A stretch of 64,000 nt of DNA. It comes from Actinacidiphila glaucinigra. GTDB taxonomy: Bacteria > Actinomycetota > Actinomycetes > Streptomycetales > Streptomycetaceae. The notes under the pieces are model-generated. The model made no database searches. It worked only from the letters and a program-made list of their open reading frames with translations, and had not been told where the DNA came from. The position numbers and the translations under genes are program-made. Within the stretch, counting starts at the first letter, position 1. Each line of letters opens with the position of its first letter. The stretch spans positions 186,001 through 250,000 of the forward strand of contig NZ_FZOF01000003.1 of the NCBI RefSeq assembly GCF_900188405.1, read 5' to 3'. Shown here one piece after another: positions 35,322 through 44,335 of this stretch.

Positions 35322-36788
35322 CTAGCCGACGCCCAGCCAGCCCTCGAGGGGGTGCAGGGCGAAGTAGACGACGAAGACGACCGTGAGCACCCACATGAAG
35401 ATCCCGGGCTCGCGGAACCTGCCCTGGGCCGACTTGATCGCGGTGTACGCGATGACCCCGGCGCCGACCCCGGCGGTGATGGAGTAGGTGAAGGGCATCA
35501 GGGCCACGGTGAGGAAGACGGGTACGGCCACCGAGCGGTCGCCCCAGTCCACGTGCCGGGCGTTGCCCATCATCATGGCGCCGATCACGACCAGGGCCGC
35601 AGCGGCGACCTGACCCGGGACGATCTGCGCCAGCGGGGTGAAGAACAGCCCCGCGGCGAAGAGGACTCCGGTGACCACCGACGACAGGCCCGTGCGGGCG
35701 CCCTCGCCGACGCCGGTCGCGGACTCGATGAAGACGGTCTGCCCGGAGGCCCCGCAGGCGCCGCCGATCGCGCCGCCCGCGCCGTCGACGAACAGGGCCT
35801 TGCCGAGCCCCGGCATGCGTCCCCTGTCGTCGGCGAGCTTCGCCTCCGTGCCGACGCCGATGATGGTGGCCATCGCGTCGAAGAAGCCCGCCAGCACGAG
35901 CGTGAAGACGATCATGCCGACGCTCAGTGCCCCGATGTGCTCCCAGCCGCCGAACTCGACCTGCCCGAACAGCCCGAAGTCGGGCGCGGAGACGAGGTGG
36001 CCGGGCAGTTCGGGGACGGTCAGCCCCCACACCTTCGCGTCGGTGCCGCCGGCCGCGTGGACGGCCACGGCGAGGACGGTCCCGGTGACGATGCCGACGA
36101 GGATGGCGCCGGGGACCTCGCGTGCCTGCAGCATGAAGATCAGCAGCAGGGTGACGCAGAAGACCAGCACCGGCCAGCCGGCCAGCTGCCCGCCGGCGCC
36201 CAGGGTGAGCGGGCCGCCCTCGCCCCGGCCCACGAACCCGGCGTTGACCAGCCCGATCAGGGCGATGAACATGCCGATGCCGATGGTGATCCCGTGCTTC
36301 AGCGGCAGCGGGATCGCGTTCATGATGACCTCCCGCAGACCGGAGACCACCAGGACCACGATCACCGCGCCGTAGAGCACGCACATCCCCATCGCCTGGG
36401 GCCAGGTCATGTGCGGGGCGACCTGCGTGGCGAGCACACCGGAGACGGACAGGCCCGCGGCGAGGGCGAGCGGCACCCTGCCCAGCAGGCCCATGAGGAG
36501 GGTGGAGACGGCGGCCGCCAGCGCGGTGGCGGTGATCAGGCCGGTCTGTCCGAGTCGGTGGCCGTCCACGTCGGGGCCGGACAGCAGCAGCGGGTTGAGC
36601 AGCAGGATGTACGCCATCGCCATGAAGGTCGTCAGACCTCCGCGGAGTTCGCGGGCGACGGTCGAGCCGCGTTCGGATATGTGGAAGTACCGGTCGAGCC
36701 GGGTTCGTCCGGCCGGCCGGGGAGGCGGCGCGCCGGTGGTGGCGTCGGGGGCGGTTCTGTCCGTGGCTGACGGGGTCGACTGGGTCAT
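35322..36788 (-). CDS. NCS2-family purine permease (AzgA/PbuG type)
   Basis: A 488-residue transporter with about 12-14 membrane segments. It has the AzgA-type signature start LDRYFHISERGSTVARELRGG and GLTTFMAMAYILLLNPLLLS, and the motif GASGQTVFIESATGVGEGARTG (split by function near residues 320-345). Members import hypoxanthine, guanine or adenine by proton symport. Placed with XdhC and next to xanthine dehydrogenase, it probably supplies purines to that enzyme. The ATG begins MTQSTPSATD; a longer reading is not protein-like. Confidence 0.92.
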   Translation of the reverse strand: MTQSTPSATDRTAPDATTGAPPPRPAGRTRLDRYFHISERGSTVARELRGGLTTFMAMAYILLLNPLLLSGPDVDGHRLGQTGLITATALAAAVSTLLMGLLGRVPLALAAGLSVSGVLATQVAPHMTWPQAMGMCVLYGAVIVVLVVSGLREVIMNAIPLPLKHGITIGIGMFIALIGLVNAGFVGRGEGGPLTLGAGGQLAGWPVLVFCVTLLLIFMLQAREVPGAILVGIVTGTVLAVAVHAAGGTDAKVWGLTVPELPGHLVSAPDFGLFGQVEFGGWEHIGALSVGMIVFTLVLAGFFDAMATIIGVGTEAKLADDRGRMPGLGKALFVDGAGGAIGGACGASGQTVFIESATGVGEGARTGLSSVVTGVLFAAGLFFTPLAQIVPGQVAAAALVVIGAMMMGNARHVDWGDRSVAVPVFLTVALMPFTYSITAGVGAGVIAYTAIKSAQGRFREPGIFMWVLTVVFVVYFALHPLEGWLGVG

Positions 36789-36897
36789 GCGGTGCCACTC
36801 CCAAGGTTCACAGGGACACCCGGACGGCCCGCGCCGTACGGGATTTGGGATGGTCCGCAGCACGACCGGGGGACGGCCCGAGAGTGGTGCGGTGTGA

Positions 36898-36925
36898 CCG
36901 CCCGGCGCCGTCCGGCGCCGGGCGG
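36898..36925. terminator. Hairpin terminator of the xanthine dehydrogenase operon
   Basis: CCGCCCGGCGCCG (36898-36910) and its perfect complement (36913-36925) lie 7 bases beyond the stop of the molybdenum subunit. It separates that operon from the permease-xdhC operon. Confidence 0.8.
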
Positions 36926-36932
36926 AACTGCC

Positions 36933-39314
36933 TCACGTACCGGTCAGGTTCTCCGGCCTCACCGGCACGCGCCGGAGGGCGAGCCCCGTCGCGGCGCGGA
37001 TGGCGGCGACGACGGCCGGGGTGGAGGACAGGGTGGGGGCCTCGCCGACGCCGCGCAGCCCGTACGGGGCGTGGTCGTCGGCGAGTTCGAGCACGTCGAC
37101 CGGGATGGGCGGCGTGTCGAGGATGGTGGGGATCAGGTAGTCGGTGAAGGAGGGGTTGCGCACCGTGGCCCGGTCGGAGACGAGGATCTCCTCCATGACG
37201 GCCAGGCCGAGGCCCTGGGTCGTGCCGCCCTGGATCTGGCCGACGACCGACAGCGGGTTGAGCGCCTTTCCGACGTCCTGGGCGCAGGCGAGTTCGACGA
37301 CCTTGACCAGGCCGAGTTCGGTGTCGACGTCCACGACGGCGCGGTGCGCGGCGAAGGAGTACTGGACGTGTCCGCGGCCCTGGCCGGTGCGCAGGTCGAA
37401 GGGTTCGGTGGGGCGGTGCCGCCACTCGCGCTCGATGTCGATCGCCTCGTCGCCCAGCACCTCGGCGAGCCCGGCGAGCACCTCTCCGTCGTCGGTGACG
37501 ACCTTGCCGCTCTCCAGCAGGAGTTCGGCGGTGGCCCAGGCCGGGTGGTGGGTGCCGAGCTTCGCCCGGCCGAGTTCCAGGACGCGTTCGCGCACCGCCT
37601 GGCAGGTGTGCCGCACCGCGCCGCCGGTGACGTACGTCTGCCGGGAGGCGGACGTGGAGCCGGCCGAACCGACCCGGGTGTCGGCGGGGTCGATGGTGAC
37701 CTGGGTGACGCCGAGTTCGGTACGGGCGATCTGCGCGTGGACGGTGACGCCGCCCTGGCCGACCTCGGCCATCGCGGTGTGCACGGTGGCCACCGGTTCC
37801 CCGGCGATCACCTCCAGGCGGACGCGGGCGGTGGAGTAGTCGTCGAAGCCCTCGGAGAAGCCGACGTTCTTGATGCCGACGGCGTAGCCGACGCCGCGGA
37901 CGACGCCCTCGCCGTGGGTGGTGTTGGACAGCCCGCCGGGCAGCGCGCGGACGTCCACGCCGCCGCCGGCGCTCTCCCACTCCCGCTCGGGCGGCATCGG
38001 CATCGCCTTGACGCGGCGCAGCAGTTCGGCGACGGGGGCCGGTGAGTCGACGACCTGCCCGGTGGGCATGACGGCGCCCTGGGACATGGCGTTGAGCCGC
38101 CGGAACTCCACCGGGTCCATGCCGAGGGCGGCGGCGAGCTTGTCCATCTGCGCCTCGTAGGCGAAGCAGGCCTGGACCGCGCCGAAGCCGCGCATCGCCC
38201 CGCAGGGCGGGTTGTTGGTGTAGAGCGCGAGGGCCTCGATGTCGACGTCGTCGATGACGTACGGGCCGGCGCTGAGGGAGGAGGCGTTGCCGACGACGGC
38301 CGGGGAGGAGGAGGCGTACGCGCCGCCGTCCAGCACGATGCGGCACCGCATGTGGGTGATCTTCCCGTCGCGGGTGGCGCCGTGCTCGTAATGGAGCGTG
38401 GCGGGGTGCCGGTGGACGTGCCCGAAGAACGACTCGAAGCGGTTGTAGACCATCTTGACGGGCTTGCCGGTGCGCAGCGCCAGCAGGCAGGCGTGGATCT
38501 GCATCGACAGGTCCTCGCGCCCGCCGAAGGCGCCGCCGACGCCGGAGAGCGTCATGCGGACCTTCTCCTCGGGCAGGCCGAGGACGGGGGCGATCTGGCG
38601 GAGGTCGGCGTGCAGCCACTGGGTGGCGATGTAGAGGTCGACGCCGCCGTCCTCGGCGGGGACGGCGAGGCCCGACTCGGGGCCGAGGAAGGCCTGGTCC
38701 TGCATGCCGACCTCGTAGTCGCCGGTGACGATCACGTCGGCGCGCCGGGCGGCCGCGTCGGCGTCGCCGCGGACGATCGGCTGGCGGTGCACGACGTTGG
38801 GATGCGGGACGTGGCCGCTGTGGTGGTCGGTGCGGCCCTCGTGGATCAGCGGCGCGTCCGGGGCGGTGGCGGTGGCCTCGTCGACCACGACGGGCAGTTG
38901 CCGGTACTCGACCCGGATCTTCGCGGCGGCCCGGCGGGCGGTCTCGGGGTGGTCGGCGGCGACCAGCGCGACCGGTTCGCCGTGGTGGCGGACCCGGCCG
39001 TGGGCGAGGACGGGGGTGTCCTGGATCTCCAGTCCGTAGTGCCGCACGTCGGTGGGCAGGTCGTCGTAGGTGAGCACGGCGTACACGCCCGGCTGCGCCA
39101 GCGCCCGGGAGACGTCGAGGGAGACGATCTCGGCGTGCGCGTGCGGGCTGCGCAGGGTGTGGCCCCACAGCATGTCCTCGTGCCACAGGTCGGAGGCGTA
39201 GGCGAACTCACCGGTGGTCTTGAGGACGCCGTCGGGGCGCAGCGTGGACTCGCCGATGCCGCCCGTGGTCTCGCTGCCCTGGGTGGTGGGGGTGGGGGTA
39301 CGGGTCACGCCCAT
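36933..39314 (-). CDS. Xanthine dehydrogenase, molybdenum-binding subunit
   Basis: A 793-residue molybdopterin subunit that hydroxylates hypoxanthine and xanthine to urate. The order is an a/b hammerhead domain (VLKTTGEFAYASDLWHEDMLWGH, spread over residues 30-55), then cofactor-binding motifs GVGGAFGGRED (near 265), PPCGAMRGFG (near 365) and AEVGQGG. The catalytic Glu is in GLRGVGEAPTLSS near the C-terminus. The ATG (MGVTRTPTP) starts 5 bases after the iron-sulphur subunit stop. It is the last of three structural genes. Confidence 0.94.
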   Translation of the reverse strand: MGVTRTPTPTTQGSETTGGIGESTLRPDGVLKTTGEFAYASDLWHEDMLWGHTLRSPHAHAEIVSLDVSRALAQPGVYAVLTYDDLPTDVRHYGLEIQDTPVLAHGRVRHHGEPVALVAADHPETARRAAAKIRVEYRQLPVVVDEATATAPDAPLIHEGRTDHHSGHVPHPNVVHRQPIVRGDADAAARRADVIVTGDYEVGMQDQAFLGPESGLAVPAEDGGVDLYIATQWLHADLRQIAPVLGLPEEKVRMTLSGVGGAFGGREDLSMQIHACLLALRTGKPVKMVYNRFESFFGHVHRHPATLHYEHGATRDGKITHMRCRIVLDGGAYASSSPAVVGNASSLSAGPYVIDDVDIEALALYTNNPPCGAMRGFGAVQACFAYEAQMDKLAAALGMDPVEFRRLNAMSQGAVMPTGQVVDSPAPVAELLRRVKAMPMPPEREWESAGGGVDVRALPGGLSNTTHGEGVVRGVGYAVGIKNVGFSEGFDDYSTARVRLEVIAGEPVATVHTAMAEVGQGGVTVHAQIARTELGVTQVTIDPADTRVGSAGSTSASRQTYVTGGAVRHTCQAVRERVLELGRAKLGTHHPAWATAELLLESGKVVTDDGEVLAGLAEVLGDEAIDIEREWRHRPTEPFDLRTGQGRGHVQYSFAAHRAVVDVDTELGLVKVVELACAQDVGKALNPLSVVGQIQGGTTQGLGLAVMEEILVSDRATVRNPSFTDYLIPTILDTPPIPVDVLELADDHAPYGLRGVGEAPTLSSTPAVVAAIRAATGLALRRVPVRPENLTGT

Positions 39315-39319
39315 CGCGC

Positions 39320-39880
39320 TCAGGCCTCCGTCCCTGTACGGGCGGCCGCGAGGCGGACCGCGTCGAGGATCTTCTCGTAGCCGGTGCAGCGGCACAGGTT
39401 GCCCGAGAGGGCCTCGCGGATGTCGGCGTCGGTGGGCTGGGCGTTGCGCTCCAGCAGTTCGTCGGCGGCGACCAGCAGCCCCGGGGTGCAGAAGCCGCAC
39501 TGGACGGCTCCGGCGTCGACGAAGGCCTGCTGGACCGGGGACAGCTCCGTGGCCGGGCCGGCGGGGCGCGGCTGCCACCGCTGTGCGGCGCCCGGGTCGG
39601 TGCCGGGGCCCGCCGCGCCCGTGTCGCGCTCCTTGGCGAAGTCCGCCAGGCCCTCGACGGTCACGACCTCACGGTCCTGCACCTGGCCGGCGGCGACCAG
39701 GCAGGCGCACACCGGCACCCCGTCCAGCCGGACCGTGCAGGAGCCGCACTCGCCCTGCTCGCAGGCGTTCTTGGAGCCGGGCAGGCCCATGCGCTCGCGC
39801 AGGACGTACAGCAGGCTCTCGCCCTCCCACACGTCGTCTGCCTCCTGGCGCCGTCCGTTGACGGTGAAGGTCACGCGCAT
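39320..39880 (-). CDS. Xanthine dehydrogenase, [2Fe-2S] subunit
   Basis: A 186-residue electron-transfer subunit. The plant-type cluster motif CEQGECGSC plus a further Cys in VCAC lies near residues 40-60, and the second cluster motif CGFCTPG ... NLCRCTGY near 127-165. It moves electrons from the molybdenum subunit to FAD. It contains an Ala/Pro-rich insert (residues 85-110) between the two cluster domains. Its ATG lies 10 bases inside the end of the FAD subunit gene, indicating coupling. Confidence 0.95.
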   Translation of the reverse strand: MRVTFTVNGRRQEADDVWEGESLLYVLRERMGLPGSKNACEQGECGSCTVRLDGVPVCACLVAAGQVQDREVVTVEGLADFAKERDTGAAGPGTDPGAAQRWQPRPAGPATELSPVQQAFVDAGAVQCGFCTPGLLVAADELLERNAQPTDADIREALSGNLCRCTGYEKILDAVRLAAARTGTEA

Positions 39881-40758
39881 CGGGCGCTCCTCTCGTTGCC
39901 GAGGTACTCGTCCCAGGTCCAGCCGAGGGTGCGGCGGGCCATCACCCGCAGGGCGTGTCGGCGGTAGGCGGCGCTGCCGCGCACATCGTCGATGGGGCTG
40001 GCGCAGGCGGCGACCAGGTCCGCGAACTGGCGTGCCACGGACGGCGGGACGGTCCGCCCGCTGTCCCACAGGCCCTCCTCCTCCAGCGCCGCGGTGAGGA
40101 ACTCCTCGGCGGTGCCGGCGCGGACCGGGGTGGGCGCGGCCGAGCCGATGCCGGTGCGCACCGTGCGGGTCGCCGGGTGCAGGGCAAGGCCGAAGGCGCA
40201 GACCGCGATGACCATGGCGTTGCGGGTGCCGACCTTGGAGAACTGCTGGGGGCCGTCGGCCTTGGCGATGTGCACGGCGCGGATGAGCTCGTCCGGGGCG
40301 AGGGCGTTGCGCTTCACCCCGGTGTAGAACTCCTCGACCGGGATCAGCCGGGTGCCGCGTACGGACACCGCCTCGACCTCGGCGCCCGCGGCCAGCAGCG
40401 GCGGGTGCGAGTCGCCCGCCGGGGAGGCGGCGCCGAGGTTGCCGCCGACGCTGCCGCGGTTGCGGATCTGCGGGGAGCCCACGGTGCGGGCGGCGAGCGC
40501 GAGGCCGGGCAGTTCCCTGCCGAGCGCCTCGATGACGCGGGTGTAGGGGACCGCGGCGCCCAGCCGTACGGTCTCCTCCCCCACCTCCCACTCGTACAGG
40601 TCGACGACGCGGTTCAGGTCCAGCAGGACATCGGGCCGGCGGTGGTCGAAGTTGATCTCGACCATCACGTCGGTGCCACCCGCGATGGGTACGGCCGTGG
40701 GGTGCTCCGCCTTGGCGGCGAGGGCCTCCTCCCAGGTCGCGGGACGCAGGAAGTCCAT
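39871..40758 (-). CDS. Xanthine dehydrogenase, FAD-binding subunit
   Basis: A 295-residue FAD-binding subunit of the molybdopterin dehydrogenase family. The FAD pyrophosphate motif PIAGGTDVMVEI is near residue 25. The second motif TVGSPQIRNRGSVGGNLGAASPAGD (residues about 90-114, quoted in parts: TVGSPQIRNRGSVGGN and LGAASPAGD) is complete. It is the first gene of the three-subunit operon (FAD, Fe-S, Mo) and is divergent from a PucR regulator 265 bases away, which is the likely regulator. Confidence 0.94.
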   Translation of the reverse strand: MDFLRPATWEEALAAKAEHPTAVPIAGGTDVMVEINFDHRRPDVLLDLNRVVDLYEWEVGEETVRLGAAVPYTRVIEALGRELPGLALAARTVGSPQIRNRGSVGGNLGAASPAGDSHPPLLAAGAEVEAVSVRGTRLIPVEEFYTGVKRNALAPDELIRAVHIAKADGPQQFSKVGTRNAMVIAVCAFGLALHPATRTVRTGIGSAAPTPVRAGTAEEFLTAALEEEGLWDSGRTVPPSVARQFADLVAACASPIDDVRGSAAYRRHALRVMARRTLGWTWDEYLGNERSARCA

Positions 40759-40873
40759 GAGCGCTCTCTTCTTCGTCAGGGGACGGGATGGCTTTTCATG
40801 TCCTGTTCACGCTGTGTGACCCAGTACACGTCCGGGCACCGTGCCGGGTGCAGTCACCGAACACATGAAGCAC

Positions 40874-40904
40874 TTCGCCGGTCGCTAAGCTGGCCTTGTA
40901 GATT
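40874..40904 (+). promoter_or_regulatory. Possible pucR promoter
   Basis: -10 TAGATT (40899-40904) with a weak -35 TTCGCC (40874-40879) and a long 19-base spacer, in the 265-base divergent gap. No clear PucR operator was found there. Confidence 0.3.
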
Positions 40905-41023
40905 CCTCCGAAAAACGCAAACCGGATCCCTGTCGGCATCGACACGGCACCACCGACGCGACCGGGCGGGCACCTCCCCGGTAGCGCCTCGGACAAGGAA
41001 GCGTTCGAGACAAGGCGACGACG

Positions 41024-42670
41024 ATGCGGCTGCGCGCACTGCTGGACACCGATGCCCTCGGCCTGCGGCTGCTCGGCGGCGGGGAGGAGCTGGACCGCAC
41101 GGTCCGTGGCGTGATGACCACCGACCTGAAGGACCCCAGCCGCTACCTCTCGGGCGGCGAACTGGTGCTGACCGGGCTGGCCTGGCGCCGCGGGCCGGAC
41201 GACTCGGAGCGCTTCGTGCGGATCCTCGCCGCGGCCGGTGTCGCCGGTCTCGCGGCCGGGGAGGCGGAGCTGGGCTCCGTCCCGGACGACCTGGTGCTGG
41301 CCTGCGCCCGGCACCGGCTGCCGCTGTTCGCGGTCGACGAGGACGTCGCCTTCGCCTCCATCACCGAGCACGTCGTGCGCCAGGTGTCCACCGAGCGTGC
41401 CGGGGACCTGGCCGCCGTGGTGGAACGGCACCGCCGCCTGATGACGTCCGGACCCGAGGGCGGCGGTCCCGACGCCGTGCTGGACCTGCTCGGCAGCGAC
41501 CTCGACCTGCGCGCCTGGGTGCTGTCCACGACGGGGCGCGGGATCGCCGGCTCCGACCACCCGCTGCCCGCCGGCGTAGCGGCCGAGCTCGCCGGCGAGC
41601 ACCTGGCCGCCGCCCGGACCGGCCGCCCCTCGCCGCACCGCGCCTACACCGCGGGCCGCCACTACTCGCTCTTCCCCATCCGCAGCGGCGACCCCGCCGA
41701 CGACGTCCGCGGCACCCTGCTCTCCGACTGGTTCCTGGCGGTCGACGCCGACGCGGGCGACTGGCCGGCCGAGCGCCTGGACCTGCTGGACGGCGTCACC
41801 CAGCTCATCGCCGTCGAGCGCGACCGGCGGGACGCCGAGCGCACCGTGCGCCGCCGGCTCGCCGCCGAGGTGATGGACCTCGTGCAGACCGGCGCGCCGC
41901 CGGGCGAGATCGCGGCACGGCTGCGGGTGGCCGCGCCCGTACTGGTGCCGGGGCTCGGCACCGCTCCGCAGTGGCAGGTCGTGGTCGCCCGCGTCGACTG
42001 GGCCGGCGGTGGGCCCGCGGCCGGCCCGGTCGCCCAGGCACTGCTGGAGGAGGCCCTGGTCGACCCGGGCGCGGTGGGCCCCGATCAGGCCGACCGCATC
42101 GCCGTCGCCCACGCGGGCGAGGAGGCGATGGCCCTCGTCCCGCTGTCGTCGCCGGATTCCGAGGGCACCGCGCCCGAACTGTCCGCACAGGGCCTGCTCT
42201 CCTTCCTGCGCGCGCCCCTCACCCGGGGCCTGGACGGCGACGGACGGCTCACCATCGGCGTCAGCGCCGCCGTCCACTCCGCCGACGGCCTGCGCGGCGC
42301 CCTGGAGGAGGCCCGCCACGCCCGGCGCGTCGCCGCCGCCCGCCCGGGACGGGTCTGCGTCGCGGGCCACGAGGAGCTGGCCTCCCACGTCCTGCTGCTG
42401 CCGTTCGTCCCCGACGACGTCCGCCGCGCCTTCACCGCCCGGCTCCTCGACCCGCTGCGGGCCTACGACCGGCGGCACCGCGCGGAGCTCATCCCCACCC
42501 TCGAGGCCTTCCTCGAGTGCGACGGCTCCTGGACGCGCTGCGCGAACCGGCTGCATCTGCACGTCAACACTCTGCGCTACCGCATCGGCAGGATCGAGCA
42601 ACTGACGGGCCGCGACCTGTCGCGCCTGGAGGACAAGCTGGACTTCTTCCTGGCCCTGCGGATGAGCTGA
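41024..42670 (+). CDS. PucR-family transcriptional regulator
   Basis: A 548-residue regulator. The N-terminal PucR-like domain (MRLRALLDTDALGLRLLGGGEEL split as residues 1-23, then RGVMTTDLKDPSRYLSGGELVLTGL) covers about 1-120. A GGDEF-like linker region lies in the middle, and a C-terminal HTH_30 domain (LHLHVNTLRYRIGRIEQLTG, near 510-530) is intact. PucR proteins control purine catabolism in Bacillus and actinomycetes. Divergent position next to xanthine dehydrogenase supports that role here. The ATG follows a weak purine-rich site (ACAAGGCGACGACG). Confidence 0.93.
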   Translation: MRLRALLDTDALGLRLLGGGEELDRTVRGVMTTDLKDPSRYLSGGELVLTGLAWRRGPDDSERFVRILAAAGVAGLAAGEAELGSVPDDLVLACARHRLPLFAVDEDVAFASITEHVVRQVSTERAGDLAAVVERHRRLMTSGPEGGGPDAVLDLLGSDLDLRAWVLSTTGRGIAGSDHPLPAGVAAELAGEHLAAARTGRPSPHRAYTAGRHYSLFPIRSGDPADDVRGTLLSDWFLAVDADAGDWPAERLDLLDGVTQLIAVERDRRDAERTVRRRLAAEVMDLVQTGAPPGEIAARLRVAAPVLVPGLGTAPQWQVVVARVDWAGGGPAAGPVAQALLEEALVDPGAVGPDQADRIAVAHAGEEAMALVPLSSPDSEGTAPELSAQGLLSFLRAPLTRGLDGDGRLTIGVSAAVHSADGLRGALEEARHARRVAAARPGRVCVAGHEELASHVLLLPFVPDDVRRAFTARLLDPLRAYDRRHRAELIPTLEAFLECDGSWTRCANRLHLHVNTLRYRIGRIEQLTGRDLSRLEDKLDFFLALRMS

Positions 42671-42700
42671 CGGCGGGACCCCGGCGGGAGAAGGCCGGCG

Positions 42701-42861
42701 TTCGGCCCGGCGCAGTTCGGCTCCGCGGAACCGCGCACCGCCCAGGACCTGTGCGCCGAGCAGGCCCGCAAGCTCATGGCGACGCCGCGTACGAGGCGGT
42801 GTTCGGCGCGGGCGGCGCACTCGACCTGGAGGAGGCGATCTCCTTCGCCCTGGGCGGCCAC
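42701..42861 (+). pseudogene. Remnant of a regulator C-terminus with a one-base frameshift
   Basis: Two short readings, AQDLCAEQARKLM (frame of 42701) and GDAAYEAVFGAGGALDLEEA (frame of 42778), join into one sensible helical peptide if one G is restored near 42778. The joined sequence resembles the last helices of LuxR/AfsR-type or other large regulators. There is no start codon context, so it is probably a decayed gene fragment. Confidence 0.45.
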
Positions 42862-42937
42862 CCGCGGTCCCCGTGCGAGCCGTGGGGATCACCATGACGG
42901 CTCGCGTACCGGCCGGGCGCTCGGGAGTCGCCCCGGA

Positions 42938-43312
42938 TCAGAGCGAGCAGTCCGGGTCGGGGAGGTACAGGTCGAGCCAGGTGTTGGAGCCGACGATGCC
43001 GTCCACGCCGCCGGTCGTCTCGTCGCAGTCCTGTACCCACCGGACCGCCGCATCCGTCCTCGCCCCGAACTCGCCGTCCTTTGACAGCGGCTGGGGATAC
43101 CAGGCCCTTACGTCGATCAGGCACTGAACCCGCTTGACGGCGGCCGCGGTACTCGAGTTGTACGGGCCCTTCTTCAGGGTCGGGCGGTACCAGTCGTTCA
43201 CGTGATTGCATCTGCCGTAGGTGTCCGCCGCGTGGGCGGCACTCGGCGCGACGAGGCCCCCGAGGCAGAGCGCGGCGACGGCGGCACCGATACGGGCACG
43301 GGAAAAGCGCAC
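42938..43312 (-). CDS. Secreted peptidoglycan-binding-like protein
   Basis: A 124-residue exported protein. A Sec signal peptide (RFSRARIGAAVAALCLGGLV, then APSAAHA) is followed by a domain like PG_binding_1: a helix with AAVKRVQCLID, then DGEFGARTDAAVRWVQDC and DGIVGSNTWLDL. Cysteines in the mature part may form disulphides. I chose the GTG at 43312 because GGAGGGG lies 7 bases upstream; the ATG at 43333 is possible but lacks a site. It probably binds the cell wall; no enzyme domain is present. Confidence 0.82.
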   Translation of the reverse strand: MRFSRARIGAAVAALCLGGLVAPSAAHAADTYGRCNHVNDWYRPTLKKGPYNSSTAAAVKRVQCLIDVRAWYPQPLSKDGEFGARTDAAVRWVQDCDETTGGVDGIVGSNTWLDLYLPDPDCSL

Positions 43313-43333
43313 GGTCTGTCCCCTCCGCACCAT

Positions 43334-43359
43334 GGGCGGTCGGTGAACACCGTCCGCCC
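43334..43359. promoter_or_regulatory. 26-bp palindrome upstream of the secreted protein gene
   Basis: GGGCGGTCGGTG (43334-43345), AA, CACCGTCCGCCC (43348-43359): 11 of 12 positions pair. It lies about 20 bases upstream of the start codon and could be an operator or an mRNA hairpin near the ribosome-binding site. Confidence 0.45.
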
Positions 43360-43537
43360 CACCGGATGCGGCACGGATGCGCAGCGGTTGCGCGCCGGTT
43401 GCGCCGCGGTCGCGGCGATGGAGATCAATTGACGGGCAGGAAATCGATCACGGCGACGTCCGCCCTCTTGGCGTGGCACCCGGTGTCGTGCTGGACTTCG
43501 GCCCAACCGGCTCGATGACGCGCTTCGGGGAGGGCAA

Positions 43538-44332
43538 GTGGCGGACACCGCCATGTCGGACGCAGAGGTGGGACCGAACGCGCCGGGTGGCGACACGCCG
43601 CCCGACGTGACGCGGCTGCGGGGCCGCGGGTGCTGGACGGAGGCCGCGCTGCTGCTCGCGCCCCATGCGGAGCGGTCGCCGGCGGCGGCCACACGGCGGG
43701 CGGCGCTGCTGATCGAGTGCTGCATGTTCACCCTGGACGGCTGGGCGGAGGCCGAGGACGCCCTGCGCACGGCGGAGGCCCTGGCCCGTACGGACGACGA
43801 GCGCGGCGAGGCCGCCTGCGAACGCGGCAACCTGGCGTACCTGGCGACGCTCTTCGGGCTGCGCGACCGGGCCGACGAGGCGCGGGCGGCCCTGATGCGC
43901 AGCGCGGCGCTGCTGGCTCCCGGTGCGGCGGGGCGTCCGCTGCTGGACTTCCGGCGCGGGCTGGTCGCGGAGAACCTGGGCGACGACCCCGCCGCGGCGC
44001 GGGCAGCGTACCGCCGGGCGCACGCGGGGGCGGTGGCCCACGAAGACGTGCTGCTGACCTCGTACACCTGGCGGCACCTGGCCGGGCTGGCGGCCCGCGA
44101 CGGGGACGTCGCCGAGGCGCGCCACGGCTTCACGGAGTCGCTGCGGATCCGTGTGGAGCTCGGCTACGCCGTCGGCGTCGCACCGGCCCTGACCGCGCTG
44201 GCCGGGGTGACGCCGGATCCCGAGGCGGGACGGCTGCGCGCGGAGGCGGCGCGGTTGTTCCGGACGCTGGGCGGGGTGCCCGTGTGGCTGGCCGAGGAAC
44301 TGGCCGGGGAGCCGGCGGCGGACGCCGGCTGA
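43538..44332 (+). CDS. TPR-like helical protein
   Basis: A 264-residue protein of repeated helix pairs rich in Ala, Arg and Leu (ARTDDERGEAACERGNLAYLATLF, quoted in part; RRAHAGAVAHEDVLLTSYTW; RHLAGLAARDGDVAEARHGF), consistent with five or six TPR units. No catalytic motif is present, so it is probably a scaffold or a domain detached from a regulator. The GTG at 43538 sits just after GGGGAGGG. It ends 3 bases before the convergent GntR gene. Confidence 0.7.
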   Translation: MADTAMSDAEVGPNAPGGDTPPDVTRLRGRGCWTEAALLLAPHAERSPAAATRRAALLIECCMFTLDGWAEAEDALRTAEALARTDDERGEAACERGNLAYLATLFGLRDRADEARAALMRSAALLAPGAAGRPLLDFRRGLVAENLGDDPAAARAAYRRAHAGAVAHEDVLLTSYTWRHLAGLAARDGDVAEARHGFTESLRIRVELGYAVGVAPALTALAGVTPDPEAGRLRAEAARLFRTLGGVPVWLAEELAGEPAADAG

Positions 44333-44335
44333 GCG

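Noticed and set aside
34201..36804. Reading frame fusing xdhC with upstream sequence
   Set aside because: The part above 35307 is an Arg/Gly-rich shadow of the permease. The true xdhC start is the ATG at 35307.
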